A stretch of 64,000 bases of DNA, from positions 1 to 64,000 of the forward strand of contig PLDK01000043.1 of NCBI GenBank assembly GCA_003135135.1, given 5' to 3'. Below are positions 34,803 to 44,261 of the stretch, piece after piece (positions within the stretch are counted from its first letter, which is position 1; every line of letters begins with the position of its first letter). Made by a program: the position numbers and the translations under genes. This DNA is from Deltaproteobacteria bacterium. GTDB lineage: Bacteria; Desulfobacterota; Binatia; Binatales; Binataceae. The notes beneath the pieces are model-generated. The model was not told the origin of the DNA. It made no database searches and worked only from the letters and a program-made list of their open reading frames with translations.

Positions 34803-35633
34803 GTGGACGACGTCGAACTCGGCCGCTTCCCCGCGCAATGCGAGCGCCCCGAGCCGCTCAAGTTCGCGTGGCCCATCGTGCTGCTGCCCGAACTTTTCGC
34901 CACGCCGCGGCATCTTGCGCTGGTGTTCGGTTATCTCGCGTCGATCGGATGGGAAGTATTCGTTCCGGATTTGCGGGCGGCGTTTGGCAAAGGCTCGGCG
35001 CCTCCACTGGGGAAACTTCGCTTCAATGATTTGACCGCGCTGGCCGGCGAAGCGATCGACGGGATTGGCCGCGATGCGATCGTGGCCGGTCACGGCGTCG
35101 GGGGACTGGTCGCGCTCAAACTCAGCGAGCATCGCCGCGTGAAGGCCGCGGTCGCATACGCGCCGCCGGCGCCGGGCTTTCGCACGCCGCTGGTGGGAGG
35201 AGTCGCTAATCGGCTGGCGATGATGTGGCGGCGGCCGATCAGGCCGCCGCGCGGCAGAGTACTGTTCGAGTTGATCGCCGATTCCGATCCGTTCACTCGC
35301 GACGGTTTGATAAATGCGATGGTGCCCGACTCGGGTGCGATCGCCGCCGACGTAATGGCCGGCGCGATCGAGTTTGCGCCGCCGGACAGGGCCGCGCCGC
35401 GCCTGATCGTGGCGGGCGACTCGGACATCTTTGCGCCGCTGGCGCGGACCTCGCAGTTTGCAGAGTCGATCGGCGCGAAGCTGGCGACGATCGCCGGCCG
35501 CGGGCATTGGCTGATTGGCGGGCGCGCGCTCGAACGCGCGATGAACGAGACGCAGCGATTCCTGGTGCGCGCGCTCGGCCAGGATTTGCTGCTGCTCTAT
35601 CCCGAAGAATGGAAAAACGAGCAGGACGATTAG
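34803..35633 (+). CDS. Alpha/beta-hydrolase-fold protein lacking the nucleophile serine
   Basis: 276 residues with an alpha/beta-hydrolase layout: oxyanion-region 'IVLLPELFATPRHL', strand-nucleophile elbow 'AIVAGHGVGGLVAL', acid-loop 'IVAGDSDIFAP' and His-loop 'IAGRGHWLIGG'. At the elbow the consensus G-H-S-x-G reads G96-H97-G98-V99-G100, so the catalytic Ser is replaced by Gly, while Asp and His candidates remain. It is probably non-hydrolytic, or uses another chemistry. The start is a GTG at 34803. It precedes the enoyl-CoA hydratase by 45 bases. Confidence 0.7.
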   Translation: MDDVELGRFPAQCERPEPLKFAWPIVLLPELFATPRHLALVFGYLASIGWEVFVPDLRAAFGKGSAPPLGKLRFNDLTALAGEAIDGIGRDAIVAGHGVGGLVALKLSEHRRVKAAVAYAPPAPGFRTPLVGGVANRLAMMWRRPIRPPRGRVLFELIADSDPFTRDGLINAMVPDSGAIAADVMAGAIEFAPPDRAAPRLIVAGDSDIFAPLARTSQFAESIGAKLATIAGRGHWLIGGRALERAMNETQRFLVRALGQDLLLLYPEEWKNEQDD

Positions 35634-35678
35634 CATGCGGTTCGAAAAGTAAGAGAATGCAAGGCGGGTGAATAACCG

Positions 35679-36467
35679 ATGGCAAATGAAACTGCGCAGA
35701 AAAATCTGATCGTCGAGGAAGCAGCCGGGCTCGTCACGATCACGATGAATCGTCCCGAGAAGCGCAACGCGCTGTCGACCGCGATGATGACGGAACTGAC
35801 CGCCGAGCTTCGCGCAATCGGCAAACGCGGCGATGCGCGCGCGGTGATAATCGCGGGCAACGGCCCCGCGTTCTCGGCCGGTCACGATCTCGGCGAACTG
35901 AAGGGGCGCGAGCTTGCATTCTACCGGTACGAATTCGATCTGTGTGCGCAACTGATGCAAACGATTCAGGCGATCCCGCAGCCGGTGATTGCGCGCGTGC
36001 ATGGAATCGCCACCGCCGCGGGATGCCAGCTTGCGGCGACGTGCGATCTCGTGGTCGCGGGCGAGAGCGCGAGTTTCGCCACGCCGGGCGTGAGGATTGG
36101 ACTGTTCTGCTCGACGCCGATGGTTGCGCTGACGCGCGCGGTCGGCAGAAAGCATGCGATGGAAATGCTGCTGACCGGGCAACCCGTCAATGCGCGCACG
36201 GCGGCCGAGTGGGGACTCGTGAACCGGGTGGCGGCGGACGCGGAACTGGTCGCGGAGACGCGCAAGCTGGCGATGCAGATAGTAGAGGCGAGCCCGCTAA
36301 TCATCGGAATCGGCAAGCAGGCGTTCTATGCGCAGATCGATCTCGATACTGCAAAGGCCTACGACTATACGAAGGAAGTGATGAGCCAGAATGCGATGGC
36401 GGCGGACGCGCAGGAAGGCATCGCGGCGTTTCTGGAAAAGCGCAAACCAGTGTGGTGCGGGCGGTGA
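35679..36467 (+). CDS. Enoyl-CoA hydratase/isomerase, ECHDC3-like
   Basis: 262 residues of the crotonase superfamily. It matches the ECHDC3 subgroup closely: 'FSAGHDLGEL', 'ATAAGCQLAATCDLVVA', 'SFATPGVRIGLFCSTP', 'MEMLLTGQPVNARTA' and the C-terminal 'QEGIAAFLEKRKPVW'. The oxyanion-hole strands are intact. The first catalytic Glu of classical hydratases is Gln here ('GCQLA'), as in ECHDC3 proteins, so classical hydration activity is doubtful. Likely co-transcribed with the preceding hydrolase-like gene. Confidence 0.85.
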   Translation: MANETAQKNLIVEEAAGLVTITMNRPEKRNALSTAMMTELTAELRAIGKRGDARAVIIAGNGPAFSAGHDLGELKGRELAFYRYEFDLCAQLMQTIQAIPQPVIARVHGIATAAGCQLAATCDLVVAGESASFATPGVRIGLFCSTPMVALTRAVGRKHAMEMLLTGQPVNARTAAEWGLVNRVAADAELVAETRKLAMQIVEASPLIIGIGKQAFYAQIDLDTAKAYDYTKEVMSQNAMAADAQEGIAAFLEKRKPVWCGR

Positions 36468-36627
36468 AGCGGGGCATTTTGGTTGTGAGGTTGCCATTCT
36501 GAGCGACGGGTAGATTGGGCGGAAAGGGGCAATTCATACCACTGGTTGTGGTCCGGTGACGGGTATGCCACTAACGCTAGCTTTGTTCCGCCAAAAATAT
36601 TTTTGTCGCATGTCGTCTCCTGCCAAG

Positions 36628-37278
36628 TTATTCCCGCGGCGATGAAGTTGAGTCCGAAGAGCCCGGACGACTGCGCGCGGCCCGGATGCGCTCCAGCAAA
36701 TCGAGGGCGCGGAACAGATTGCGCTTTACGCTTCGTTCGAAGCGGACGATTTTATCCACATCCGAATAGCTCGGCAGGGTAAAGGCGTCGAGTCCGCTGC
36801 GCCGGAGCTTGCGAGCAGTGCGCCGACGGTCGCCGTAGTGATCATAACCCATCGTGGCGAGGAGCGATTCGGTGGGTCTCTCAGTGGCGGCGTTGCGGCG
36901 GTAAGCGTCTTCATCGAGCCAGGTTTCGCGGCATTCGTAGCGCAGCAATCGCCGGACCCGCCAGCAACATGCGGCTACCTCGTCGATCAGGATGCGCTCG
37001 CGGGCGGACTGGGGTTGGAACTCGTCGAGCAAAGCGTCGAGGATCGAATTGAATTGCTCGGCGCGGAGCGGGCCGTCGAGTTCGGGGTTGACGACGTCGC
37101 AGGCGAAGAAACCGTGCTTGAGGGCGTTGAGACGCGCAACGGCCTTGCCCTCGGGCGTGCGCGGGCCCGTACATTTCATCGCGTTGGCACGGCGCGCCGC
37201 AAGCCGGCGCGGCGAAAGCGCGGGCATTCGGTTGTCGGTCGAGTCGGGCGCGTGTGTGGGATCATGACTGTTGTCCAT
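36628..37278 (-). CDS. Uncharacterised 'GPRTPEGK' family protein
   Basis: 216 residues. The N-terminal box 'RRANAMKCTGPRTPEGKAVARLNALKHGFFA' defines a widespread but uncharacterised family found in repeat-rich genomes of soil bacteria; quoted in parts, key pieces are 'CTGPRTPEGK' and 'NALKHGFF'. The middle is helical ('RERILIDEVAACCWRVRRLLRYE') and the C-terminal part is Arg-rich with 'VDKIVRFERSVKRNLFRALDLLERI'. The 'KHG' box recalls phage small-terminase-like proteins, which is only a suggestion. It lies beside the first palindromic repeat cluster. Confidence 0.65.
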   Translation of the reverse strand: MDNSHDPTHAPDSTDNRMPALSPRRLAARRANAMKCTGPRTPEGKAVARLNALKHGFFACDVVNPELDGPLRAEQFNSILDALLDEFQPQSARERILIDEVAACCWRVRRLLRYECRETWLDEDAYRRNAATERPTESLLATMGYDHYGDRRRTARKLRRSGLDAFTLPSYSDVDKIVRFERSVKRNLFRALDLLERIRAARSRPGSSDSTSSPRE

Positions 37279-37767
37279 AGAGGACGCGTAGCACGGAAGG
37301 GCCGGCGCGGGCAGGCTGAACTAGTTCATCCCCTTAACGAAGGAAGAATCACCTGCGCGGTGGGCGGCAGGGGCTGCGGCCCCTGCACCCACAGTGAGAA
37401 GACGCGAAAATCTGCGCAACGCATCTTTTCGCGACTACGCGAGGGAAGAGACCGCGCGCGACAACGGAGCGCGGCGTTAATACTGAGTGCAGGGCTCAGC
37501 CCTGCCCGTTGGCGGGCGCGGCCCCTGCCAACGGCTTAATACTGCGCTGCCGTCGCCACGGCCAGGGGCCAACCCCTGCACCTTAGTAAGCAAGAAAAAA
37601 TAAAGATGCGGGCTTCGCCCTGTTAGAAGGGGTAAAGGGGGACGGGAAGTCGAGGACGTGGACGCGCACTACCGAACCCTCCAGGGCAACCGGGTACGCG
37701 GCGATTCAGACTGATTGTCGAGCGGGGCGGGAAAGGAACGAACAAACCGCGCTTTTGACGCGCGTGG
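37279..37767. repeat. Intergenic palindromic repeat cluster 1
   Basis: 489 bases without a gene. Modules: a GC palindrome at 37366-37390 (GGCAGGGGC...GCCCCTGCACC), a 47-base unit at 37396-37442 whose core CGCGAAAA...TTTTCGCG is an imperfect palindrome, and a second palindrome at 37488-37507 (TGCAGGGCTCAGCCCTGCCC). The 37366-37442 block recurs in inverted orientation at 40976-41052. Towards 37620-37660 the sequence is unremarkable. Confidence 0.8.
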
Positions 37768-38445
37768 CTACTGCCCAATATCTACAATTTCGCAATTGTC
37801 GAGTTGTACATCATATTTTCCTACGCTCTTAAGTTTTCCAATCACCGTGATTTTGTCGCCTTTTTGAAAGACAGATAAACGATCACTCCACTTCTGGTCA
37901 AACCACATCATCACAAACGCGTCGCCGATATTTTCTGTCTCAAAACTCACAATTGATCGTCCGCGTTCGGTCGAACTAACGCTTTGTATCTTCCCGGAGA
38001 TTTTCAGCGATTTTCCGATATAGCGGGCAATCAGTGTTTCTGCTTGAAGTTCCGTCCGATTTTTTCTGAGATCGGCCAAATATTGTGGCGTTGTATCTTC
38101 TGTGATGGTGGGCGTTCCAAGAGTAACTTTAGGAGTTATCGAGCTGACGATTTCAGGTGCCGGTGCTGCGGTCGGAACGGACGCAATTGAAGGAGCCAAC
38201 GGTTCGGTGGGGCGAGATTCGCCAGTTGACATGACCGATGGTGCGGGCGTTGCCTGTTGTCGCATAATAATGAGAATACCTGCGACTACTGCGCCCGCTA
38301 CCAAGCCGGAGCCGAGTACATACGAGAGTACCGCCAGAACCGGATAGTCAGCCTTCACAGAGTAGCCACCGTAAGCAATTCCCAACCCGCCCAAAATGAG
38401 AGTCACAATAAGGCCAACGACGCCAAGTACGGTACCCGTATCCAT
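37768..38445 (-). CDS. Membrane-anchored OB-fold protein
   Basis: 225 residues: two transmembrane helices (about 6-28 and 38-61), a Pro/Ala/Thr-rich linker (about 65-105), then an OB-fold-like domain of the tRNA_anti-like type ('SLKISGKIQSVSS', 'KGDKITVIGKLKSVGKYDVQLDNCEIVDI'). Such domains occur in many uncharacterised membrane and lipoproteins. The ATG at 38445 begins just before helix 1; the frame stays open to 38523. Base composition is visibly less GC-rich than the neighbours, suggesting transfer. Confidence 0.65.
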   Translation of the reverse strand: MDTGTVLGVVGLIVTLILGGLGIAYGGYSVKADYPVLAVLSYVLGSGLVAGAVVAGILIIMRQQATPAPSVMSTGESRPTEPLAPSIASVPTAAPAPEIVSSITPKVTLGTPTITEDTTPQYLADLRKNRTELQAETLIARYIGKSLKISGKIQSVSSTERGRSIVSFETENIGDAFVMMWFDQKWSDRLSVFQKGDKITVIGKLKSVGKYDVQLDNCEIVDIGQ

Positions 38446-38641
38446 GAAGTCCCCCACCGTTAGGAATGGCCATATCCATATCCCAAAACGGGGGCTTCCG
38501 TCTGCTAGGGCAAGTGGCGTCATTTGCCGCCCCCGGTGGCGTCTTTTGGCCGAACGACGCCCGCGATGGCCGCGGCGTGACTGATCGGCTATGGTCGGTC
38601 GAAGAATTGATTACCGAAGCACAGTCCCAGGGAGAAACCGC

Positions 38642-38800
38642 ATGAAATGGCGAGCAAAATATTTCGATAACAGTTCAGACTCGGGGCCGTCGAGAGTCGA
38701 GGTAATTGAAGCAGACGACCAAGACCAGGCGACTGAACGGGCGAAGGAACGTATGGGCTCTGCAATGAAGGTGGACGTGGAGCCGGTCGATTCTAATTAG
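38642..38800 (+). CDS. 52-residue acidic small protein
   Basis: Starts 'MKWRAKYFDNSSDSG' and continues with an acidic helix-like part ('EADDQDQATERAKERMG'). GGGAG lies 8 bases before the ATG at 38642; a longer open frame to 38591 has no ribosome site. No recognised family. Stop is 10 bases before the next small gene, so the two look like one unit. Confidence 0.5.
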   Translation: MKWRAKYFDNSSDSGPSRVEVIEADDQDQATERAKERMGSAMKVDVEPVDSN

Positions 38801-38810
38801 GAGACGCGTT

Positions 38811-39034
38811 ATGACAGCGGAGCAAGACCTTATTATCGAGAAGGCTCAGCAGAGCGGGTTTTTTACTGCGAGGAATGCCGGTTAGTCTGGTTCGGACGAT
38901 CGGATCTTTCCGAAGAGACGTGTCCAAACGCGCCGCACGATAAGCGTCCAGCACAAGTCGCAGTTCTTTGCAGAGTCTGCGACCTCTTGGTGACAGCCAA
39001 TGACTTCGCCCAACATCTTTCGCATCTGAGGTGA
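38811..39034 (+). pseudogene. Zinc-ribbon small protein interrupted (or recoded) at a T6 run
   Basis: The ATG at 38811 has AGGAG 8 bases upstream and reads 24 codons ('MTAEQDLIIEKAQQSGFF...') to TAG at 38883-38885. In the -1 frame, entered at the T6 run 38859-38864, the reading continues with 'YCEECRLVWFGRSDLSEETC', later 'LCRVCDLLV' and 'AQHLSHLR' to TGA at 39034. CxxC, a downstream Cys, a second CxxC and HxxxH are the spacing of a zinc-ribbon/finger. The joined product would be about 75 residues. Either a homopolymer indel (mutation or sequencing error) or -1 frameshifting. Confidence 0.6.
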
Positions 39035-39116
39035 AATTAGGACACTAGCCGCGAGGTGCGCCGTATTGATCGGGGGGGCGGTGGTTGCTAAAGTCGCCTA
39101 TGGCGCATCTGATTAA

Positions 39117-40661
<1,545 letters not shown>

Positions 40662-41184
40662 CAGGCAGGGGTGAGCAGGGGAAATTCACTTGATTGAATG
40701 TGAAACCCTCGGTGGGTTTCACGCTTCCTTCGGCAGGGGTGACCCCTGCACCCAGTATTAGAAGACGCGAAAATCTGCGCAGCGCATCTTTTCGCGACTA
40801 CACGATGGGCAGGGCTGAGCCCTGCACCCAATGTTAAGGCCGCCCGCCGTTGGCGGGCGCGGGCAGGGGTGACCCCTGCACCCAATGTTAAGGCCGCCCG
40901 CCGTTGGCGCGCGCGGCCCTTGGCCGTTGGCACGGCTGGCCAGTATTAAGAAACCCCGCCCCCGCGGTTCTTCTATCGCGTAGTCGCGAAAAGATGCGTT
41001 GCGCAGATTTTCGCGTCTTCTCACTGCGGGTGCAGGGGCTGCAGCCCCTGCCCAAGGAGGTGCGGAACCCATGGTGGGTTCCGCTACACTCAAGTTTTCC
41101 GACTGCGTGTGGTCTTGATACTCGAACGTGCGGGTGCGGCGTGTCAGAATCTTCGCCATCAAGGCGCGCGGCGCGACGGTCACG
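40662..41184. repeat. Intergenic palindromic repeat cluster 2
   Basis: 523 bases without a gene. It holds a hairpin GTGAAACCC/GGGTTTCAC (40700-40722), palindrome GGCAGGGGTGACCCCTGC (from 40732), a direct copy of the 45-base CGCGAAAA unit (40761-40805, two changes from that of cluster 1), a 36-base direct repeat (40820-40855 and 40874-40909), an inverted copy of the whole unit plus palindrome (40976-41052) and a hairpin GCGGAACCC/GGGTTCCGC (41061-41083). These look like REP/BIME-type mosaics. Confidence 0.85.
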
Positions 41185-42399
41185 ATGGCAGAAAAAAAGC
41201 GACTGAGGGTGGGTGTCCTGTTTGGAGGACGCTCGAGCGAGCATGAAATTTCGCTGCGCTCCGCGCTGACCGTGATGTCGGCGATGGATCCGGCGCGGTA
41301 CGAGATTGTTCCGATCGGGATTGGCCGCGACGGGCGCTGGTATCTACAGCACAACGCACTCAAGCTGCTCGCCGAAAAGACACCGCATCTTGCCGCGCTC
41401 GACGCCGGCGGCACGCAGGTGACTCTGCTGCCGCATCCGGAGGGGCAATCTCTGGTCGCGACGCCGGCAGACGGCGCGCGCGGCGAAGTGACGCGCACAC
41501 CAGGTGCGATTCCAGGCGCGCTCGACGTGGTGTTCCCGGTGTTGCACGGCACCTACGGCGAGGATGGCACCGTGCAGGGGCTGCTCGAGTTGGCGGGAAT
41601 CGCGTACGTGGGAGCGGGCGTGCTGGGCTCGGCGCTCGGGATGGACAAGGACGTGCAAAAGCGCATCCTGCGCGACGCCGGCGTCGCAGTGGTGAAATAT
41701 TTCGCGATCGATCGGGCCGACTACCATGACACGCCGGGGCTTGGGGCGCGGCTGGCGCGCAAACTTGGCTATCCCGTGTTCGTCAAGCCCAACGCGCTGG
41801 GATCATCGATCGGAATCAGCAAGGTGAAGCGCGCCGCCGATCTCAACGCCGCGCTCGACGACGCTTTCCAATACGATCGCAAGGCGCTGATCGAGGCCTC
41901 GTGCGAAGGCCGCGAGATCGAGTGCTCGGTGCTGGGCAACGATCGTCCCGAAGCGTCGGTTCCCGGCGAAGTCCTGGTCAAGGGCGCGCATGAGTTTTAC
42001 GACTACGAGTCGAAGTACGTCGATCCCGAAGGCTCCGCGACGAAAGTTCCCGCCGAGTTGCCGCCCGCCAAGGCGAAGAAGTTGCGCGCGATGGCGGTGT
42101 CGGCGTTCAAGGCATTGTCTCTGCGCGGGATGGCGCGGGTCGATTTTCTCGCGAGCCGCGATTTGCGCGAGATCTACGTGAACGAGGTCAATACCATCCC
42201 CGGCTTCACCGCGATCAGCATGTATCCGAAGCTGTGGGAGGCGTCGGGCTTGCCGCTGCCCAAGCTTATCGATCGGTTGATCGAGCTGGCGCTCGAAGAG
42301 CATCGCGAGCGCGCCTCGCTCAAGATCACGTATCATCCGAAGTCTCTTGCCAAGTCGCTTCCCAAGTCTCCTGCAAAGCCGCGCGACTCGGCCGATTAG
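41185..42399 (+). CDS. ddl: D-alanine--D-alanine ligase
   Basis: 404 residues with the ATP-grasp fold. N-terminal 'VGVLFGGRSSEHEISLRSA', 'VFPVLHGTYGEDGTVQGLLE', 'GSALGMDKD', 'FVKPNALGSSIGISK' and 'YVNEVNTIPGFTAISMYPKL' are all ddl signatures. It makes the D-Ala-D-Ala dipeptide for peptidoglycan. The ATG at 41185 is preferred to 41128 because homology starts at residue 6. The C-terminus has an extra Lys/Pro/Ser repeat tail ('KSLAKSLPKSPAKPRDSAD'). The next gene's ATG follows its stop directly. Confidence 0.95.
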   Translation: MAEKKRLRVGVLFGGRSSEHEISLRSALTVMSAMDPARYEIVPIGIGRDGRWYLQHNALKLLAEKTPHLAALDAGGTQVTLLPHPEGQSLVATPADGARGEVTRTPGAIPGALDVVFPVLHGTYGEDGTVQGLLELAGIAYVGAGVLGSALGMDKDVQKRILRDAGVAVVKYFAIDRADYHDTPGLGARLARKLGYPVFVKPNALGSSIGISKVKRAADLNAALDDAFQYDRKALIEASCEGREIECSVLGNDRPEASVPGEVLVKGAHEFYDYESKYVDPEGSATKVPAELPPAKAKKLRAMAVSAFKALSLRGMARVDFLASRDLREIYVNEVNTIPGFTAISMYPKLWEASGLPLPKLIDRLIELALEEHRERASLKITYHPKSLAKSLPKSPAKPRDSAD

Positions 42400-43050
42400 A
42401 TGGCGACGGGGCGGCTACTGATTGCGACTACGAATCCGGCGAAACTTGCAGAGTACCGATTGATCCTGCGCGGCCTCGGGATCGAGCTCGAACTGGTGTC
42501 GCTCGCCGAGCTCGGAATTTCCGAGACTCCCGAGGAGACCGGCGCGACTTTCACCGAGAACGCATTGATCAAGGCGCGTTTCTACTTCGAGCGCGCGCGA
42601 ATTGCGACGCTGGCCGACGACGGCGGACTGGAGATCGACGCGCTTGGGGGAGAACCCGGCGTCCGGTCGCATCGATGGCTCGGTTCGGGCAGCGATGATC
42701 CGGATCAGGCGCTGGTGGATGAAGTTATCCGGCGGATGAAGGGCGTCGAGGCCGGGCGGCGGACGGCGCGAATCCGCGCCGCGATCGCGTTGATACACGA
42801 GGAGGGCGGCGTGATCCGCGAGCAGACGGCGGAGGGCGCAATCGAGGGTGCGATCGCCGAGCGGGCGTACTCCAAAATTCGCGCGGGATTTCCGTATCGC
42901 GCGGTACTGGTCATTGCCGGGCGTAACTGTTATCTGGGCGAACTCGGCGATGAGGAAGAGGCCCAAATCAGCCAGCGGCGGATTGCGGTGTCCAGGTTGC
43001 GCGACGAGCTGGAGCGGATAGCCGCAGGCCGCGCGGCCCAACTATTATGA
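42400..43050 (+). CDS. rdgB: XTP/dITP diphosphatase (RdgB/HAM1)
   Basis: 216 residues. Removes non-canonical purine nucleotides from the pool. 'LLIATTNPAKLAEY' is the nucleotide-binding T/SNxxK motif; 'TFTENALIKARFYFE' and 'LADDGGLEIDALGGEPGVRS' follow. The usual 'ADDSGL' Ser is Gly and 'SARY' is 'SHRW', modest departures from the consensus. Translation is probably coupled: starts immediately after ddl, and its stop overlaps the next ATG (ATGA). Confidence 0.9.
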   Translation: MATGRLLIATTNPAKLAEYRLILRGLGIELELVSLAELGISETPEETGATFTENALIKARFYFERARIATLADDGGLEIDALGGEPGVRSHRWLGSGSDDPDQALVDEVIRRMKGVEAGRRTARIRAAIALIHEEGGVIREQTAEGAIEGAIAERAYSKIRAGFPYRAVLVIAGRNCYLGELGDEEEAQISQRRIAVSRLRDELERIAAGRAAQLL

Positions 43051-44258
43051 TCGAGGAACGCGGGTTAAGATCGCCCAAGCAAAAGGTGAAGCTCAAGCGC
43101 AAGGGCAAGGTCGTCGTGTTGCATCTGGCGGCGCGGTACCCGTTCGCGGGGGTGATCTGGCAATTGGTTCATCACTTGTTGGGACTCAGCCAGCTTGGTC
43201 TCGACGTTTACTACATCGAGGATTCTCGCGCTTACGTGTACGATCCGACGATCGAAAGCGCCACCACGGATCCGTCGCGCAACCTGAAGGTGCTGGGCCG
43301 TGTGCTCGAGCGCTTCGGCTTCGGCGAGCGGTGGGCTTTCCTGGACTCGGTGAAAGAGCAATACGTCGGGATGTCGCGCGAGCGATGCATGGATCTGTTT
43401 CGCGACGCCGACGCGGTAATCAATCTGTGCGGCGCTACCGAGCCGCGTCAGGAACACGAGCGCAGCCGCTGCCTGGTGTATCTCGAGACCGACCCGGGAG
43501 TGATGCAGCTCGAGCTCAAGCGCAAGATTCCGACCACGATGGCGTTTGCCAAATCGCACAAATTGTTTTTCACGTATTGCTACAATATCGGCGCACCCGA
43601 CTGCCTGCTGCCCACCGCCGGCCTGGATTGGCATCCGACGCGTCCGCCGGTGAGTCTCGACCAGTGGCATCCGGGCGTCGGAGCGGCGGAGCCGGCGGCG
43701 TTCACGACCGTCGGCACGTGGCAGAATAGCGGCAGCGACATGGAAATCGCGGGCGAGACCTACTACTGGTCCAAGCATCTGAATTTCCGCAAGGTGCTCG
43801 AGGTCGCGGCGCGCGCGAATCAGCCTATCGAGATCGCCACCAACCTGACCGGCGGCGCCGACTACGAACGCGCGATCGCCGGCGGATTTCGCCTGACGCC
43901 GGCGGTGCCGATGTCGCTCGATATCGATGCTTATCGCGAGTACATCAGCCGCTCGCGCGGTGAGTTCACGGTCGCGAAGGACATCTACGTGAGGCCGCGT
44001 ACCGGATGGTTCAGCGATCGCACAGCTTGCTACCTGGCGGCCGGACGTCCGGTGGTCACGCAGCGGACCGGGTTCGAAAAGTTCATTCCCACCGGCGCCG
44101 GGCTGCTCGGGTTCGACACGCCGGACGAGGCGGTCGATGCGATCGGGGAAATCAACGCCGACTATCCGCGCCATGCCCGTGCCGCGCGCGAGATAGCCGT
44201 GGAGTATTTCGACCCGGTGAAACTGCTCGACGAAGTCGCGGTGGCGGCGGGGATCTGA
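43047..44258 (+). CDS. Putative glycosyltransferase (GT-B-like)
   Basis: 403 residues. A basic N-terminus precedes 'VVVLHLAARYPFAGVIWQLVHHLLGLSQLG', like the first Rossmann domain of GT-B enzymes. The C-terminal half has 'AKDIYVRPRTGWFSDRTACYLAAGRPVVTQRTGFEKF', similar to the acceptor/donor region of family-4-like transferases. Donor and acceptor are unknown. Overlaps the rdgB stop by ATGA and is 3 bases from the channel gene, so ddl-rdgB-GT-MscS form one unit. Confidence 0.65.
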   Translation: MIEERGLRSPKQKVKLKRKGKVVVLHLAARYPFAGVIWQLVHHLLGLSQLGLDVYYIEDSRAYVYDPTIESATTDPSRNLKVLGRVLERFGFGERWAFLDSVKEQYVGMSRERCMDLFRDADAVINLCGATEPRQEHERSRCLVYLETDPGVMQLELKRKIPTTMAFAKSHKLFFTYCYNIGAPDCLLPTAGLDWHPTRPPVSLDQWHPGVGAAEPAAFTTVGTWQNSGSDMEIAGETYYWSKHLNFRKVLEVAARANQPIEIATNLTGGADYERAIAGGFRLTPAVPMSLDIDAYREYISRSRGEFTVAKDIYVRPRTGWFSDRTACYLAAGRPVVTQRTGFEKFIPTGAGLLGFDTPDEAVDAIGEINADYPRHARAAREIAVEYFDPVKLLDEVAVAAGI

Positions 44259-44261
44259 ACG

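Noticed and set aside
34314-36182. 622-codon minus-strand frame over the basic-protein and hydrolase genes
   Set aside because: Covers a promoter, a terminator and two recognised plus-strand genes; no domain.
38859-38864. Classical X-XXY-YYZ slippery heptamer at the zinc-ribbon gene
   Set aside because: The T6 run is not aligned as a canonical heptamer in the zero frame, and no obvious pseudoknot follows, so an indel is at least as likely as programmed frameshifting.
40732-41052. CRISPR array
   Set aside because: Only two to three repeat units, made of different palindromic modules, no uniform spacers and no cas genes.
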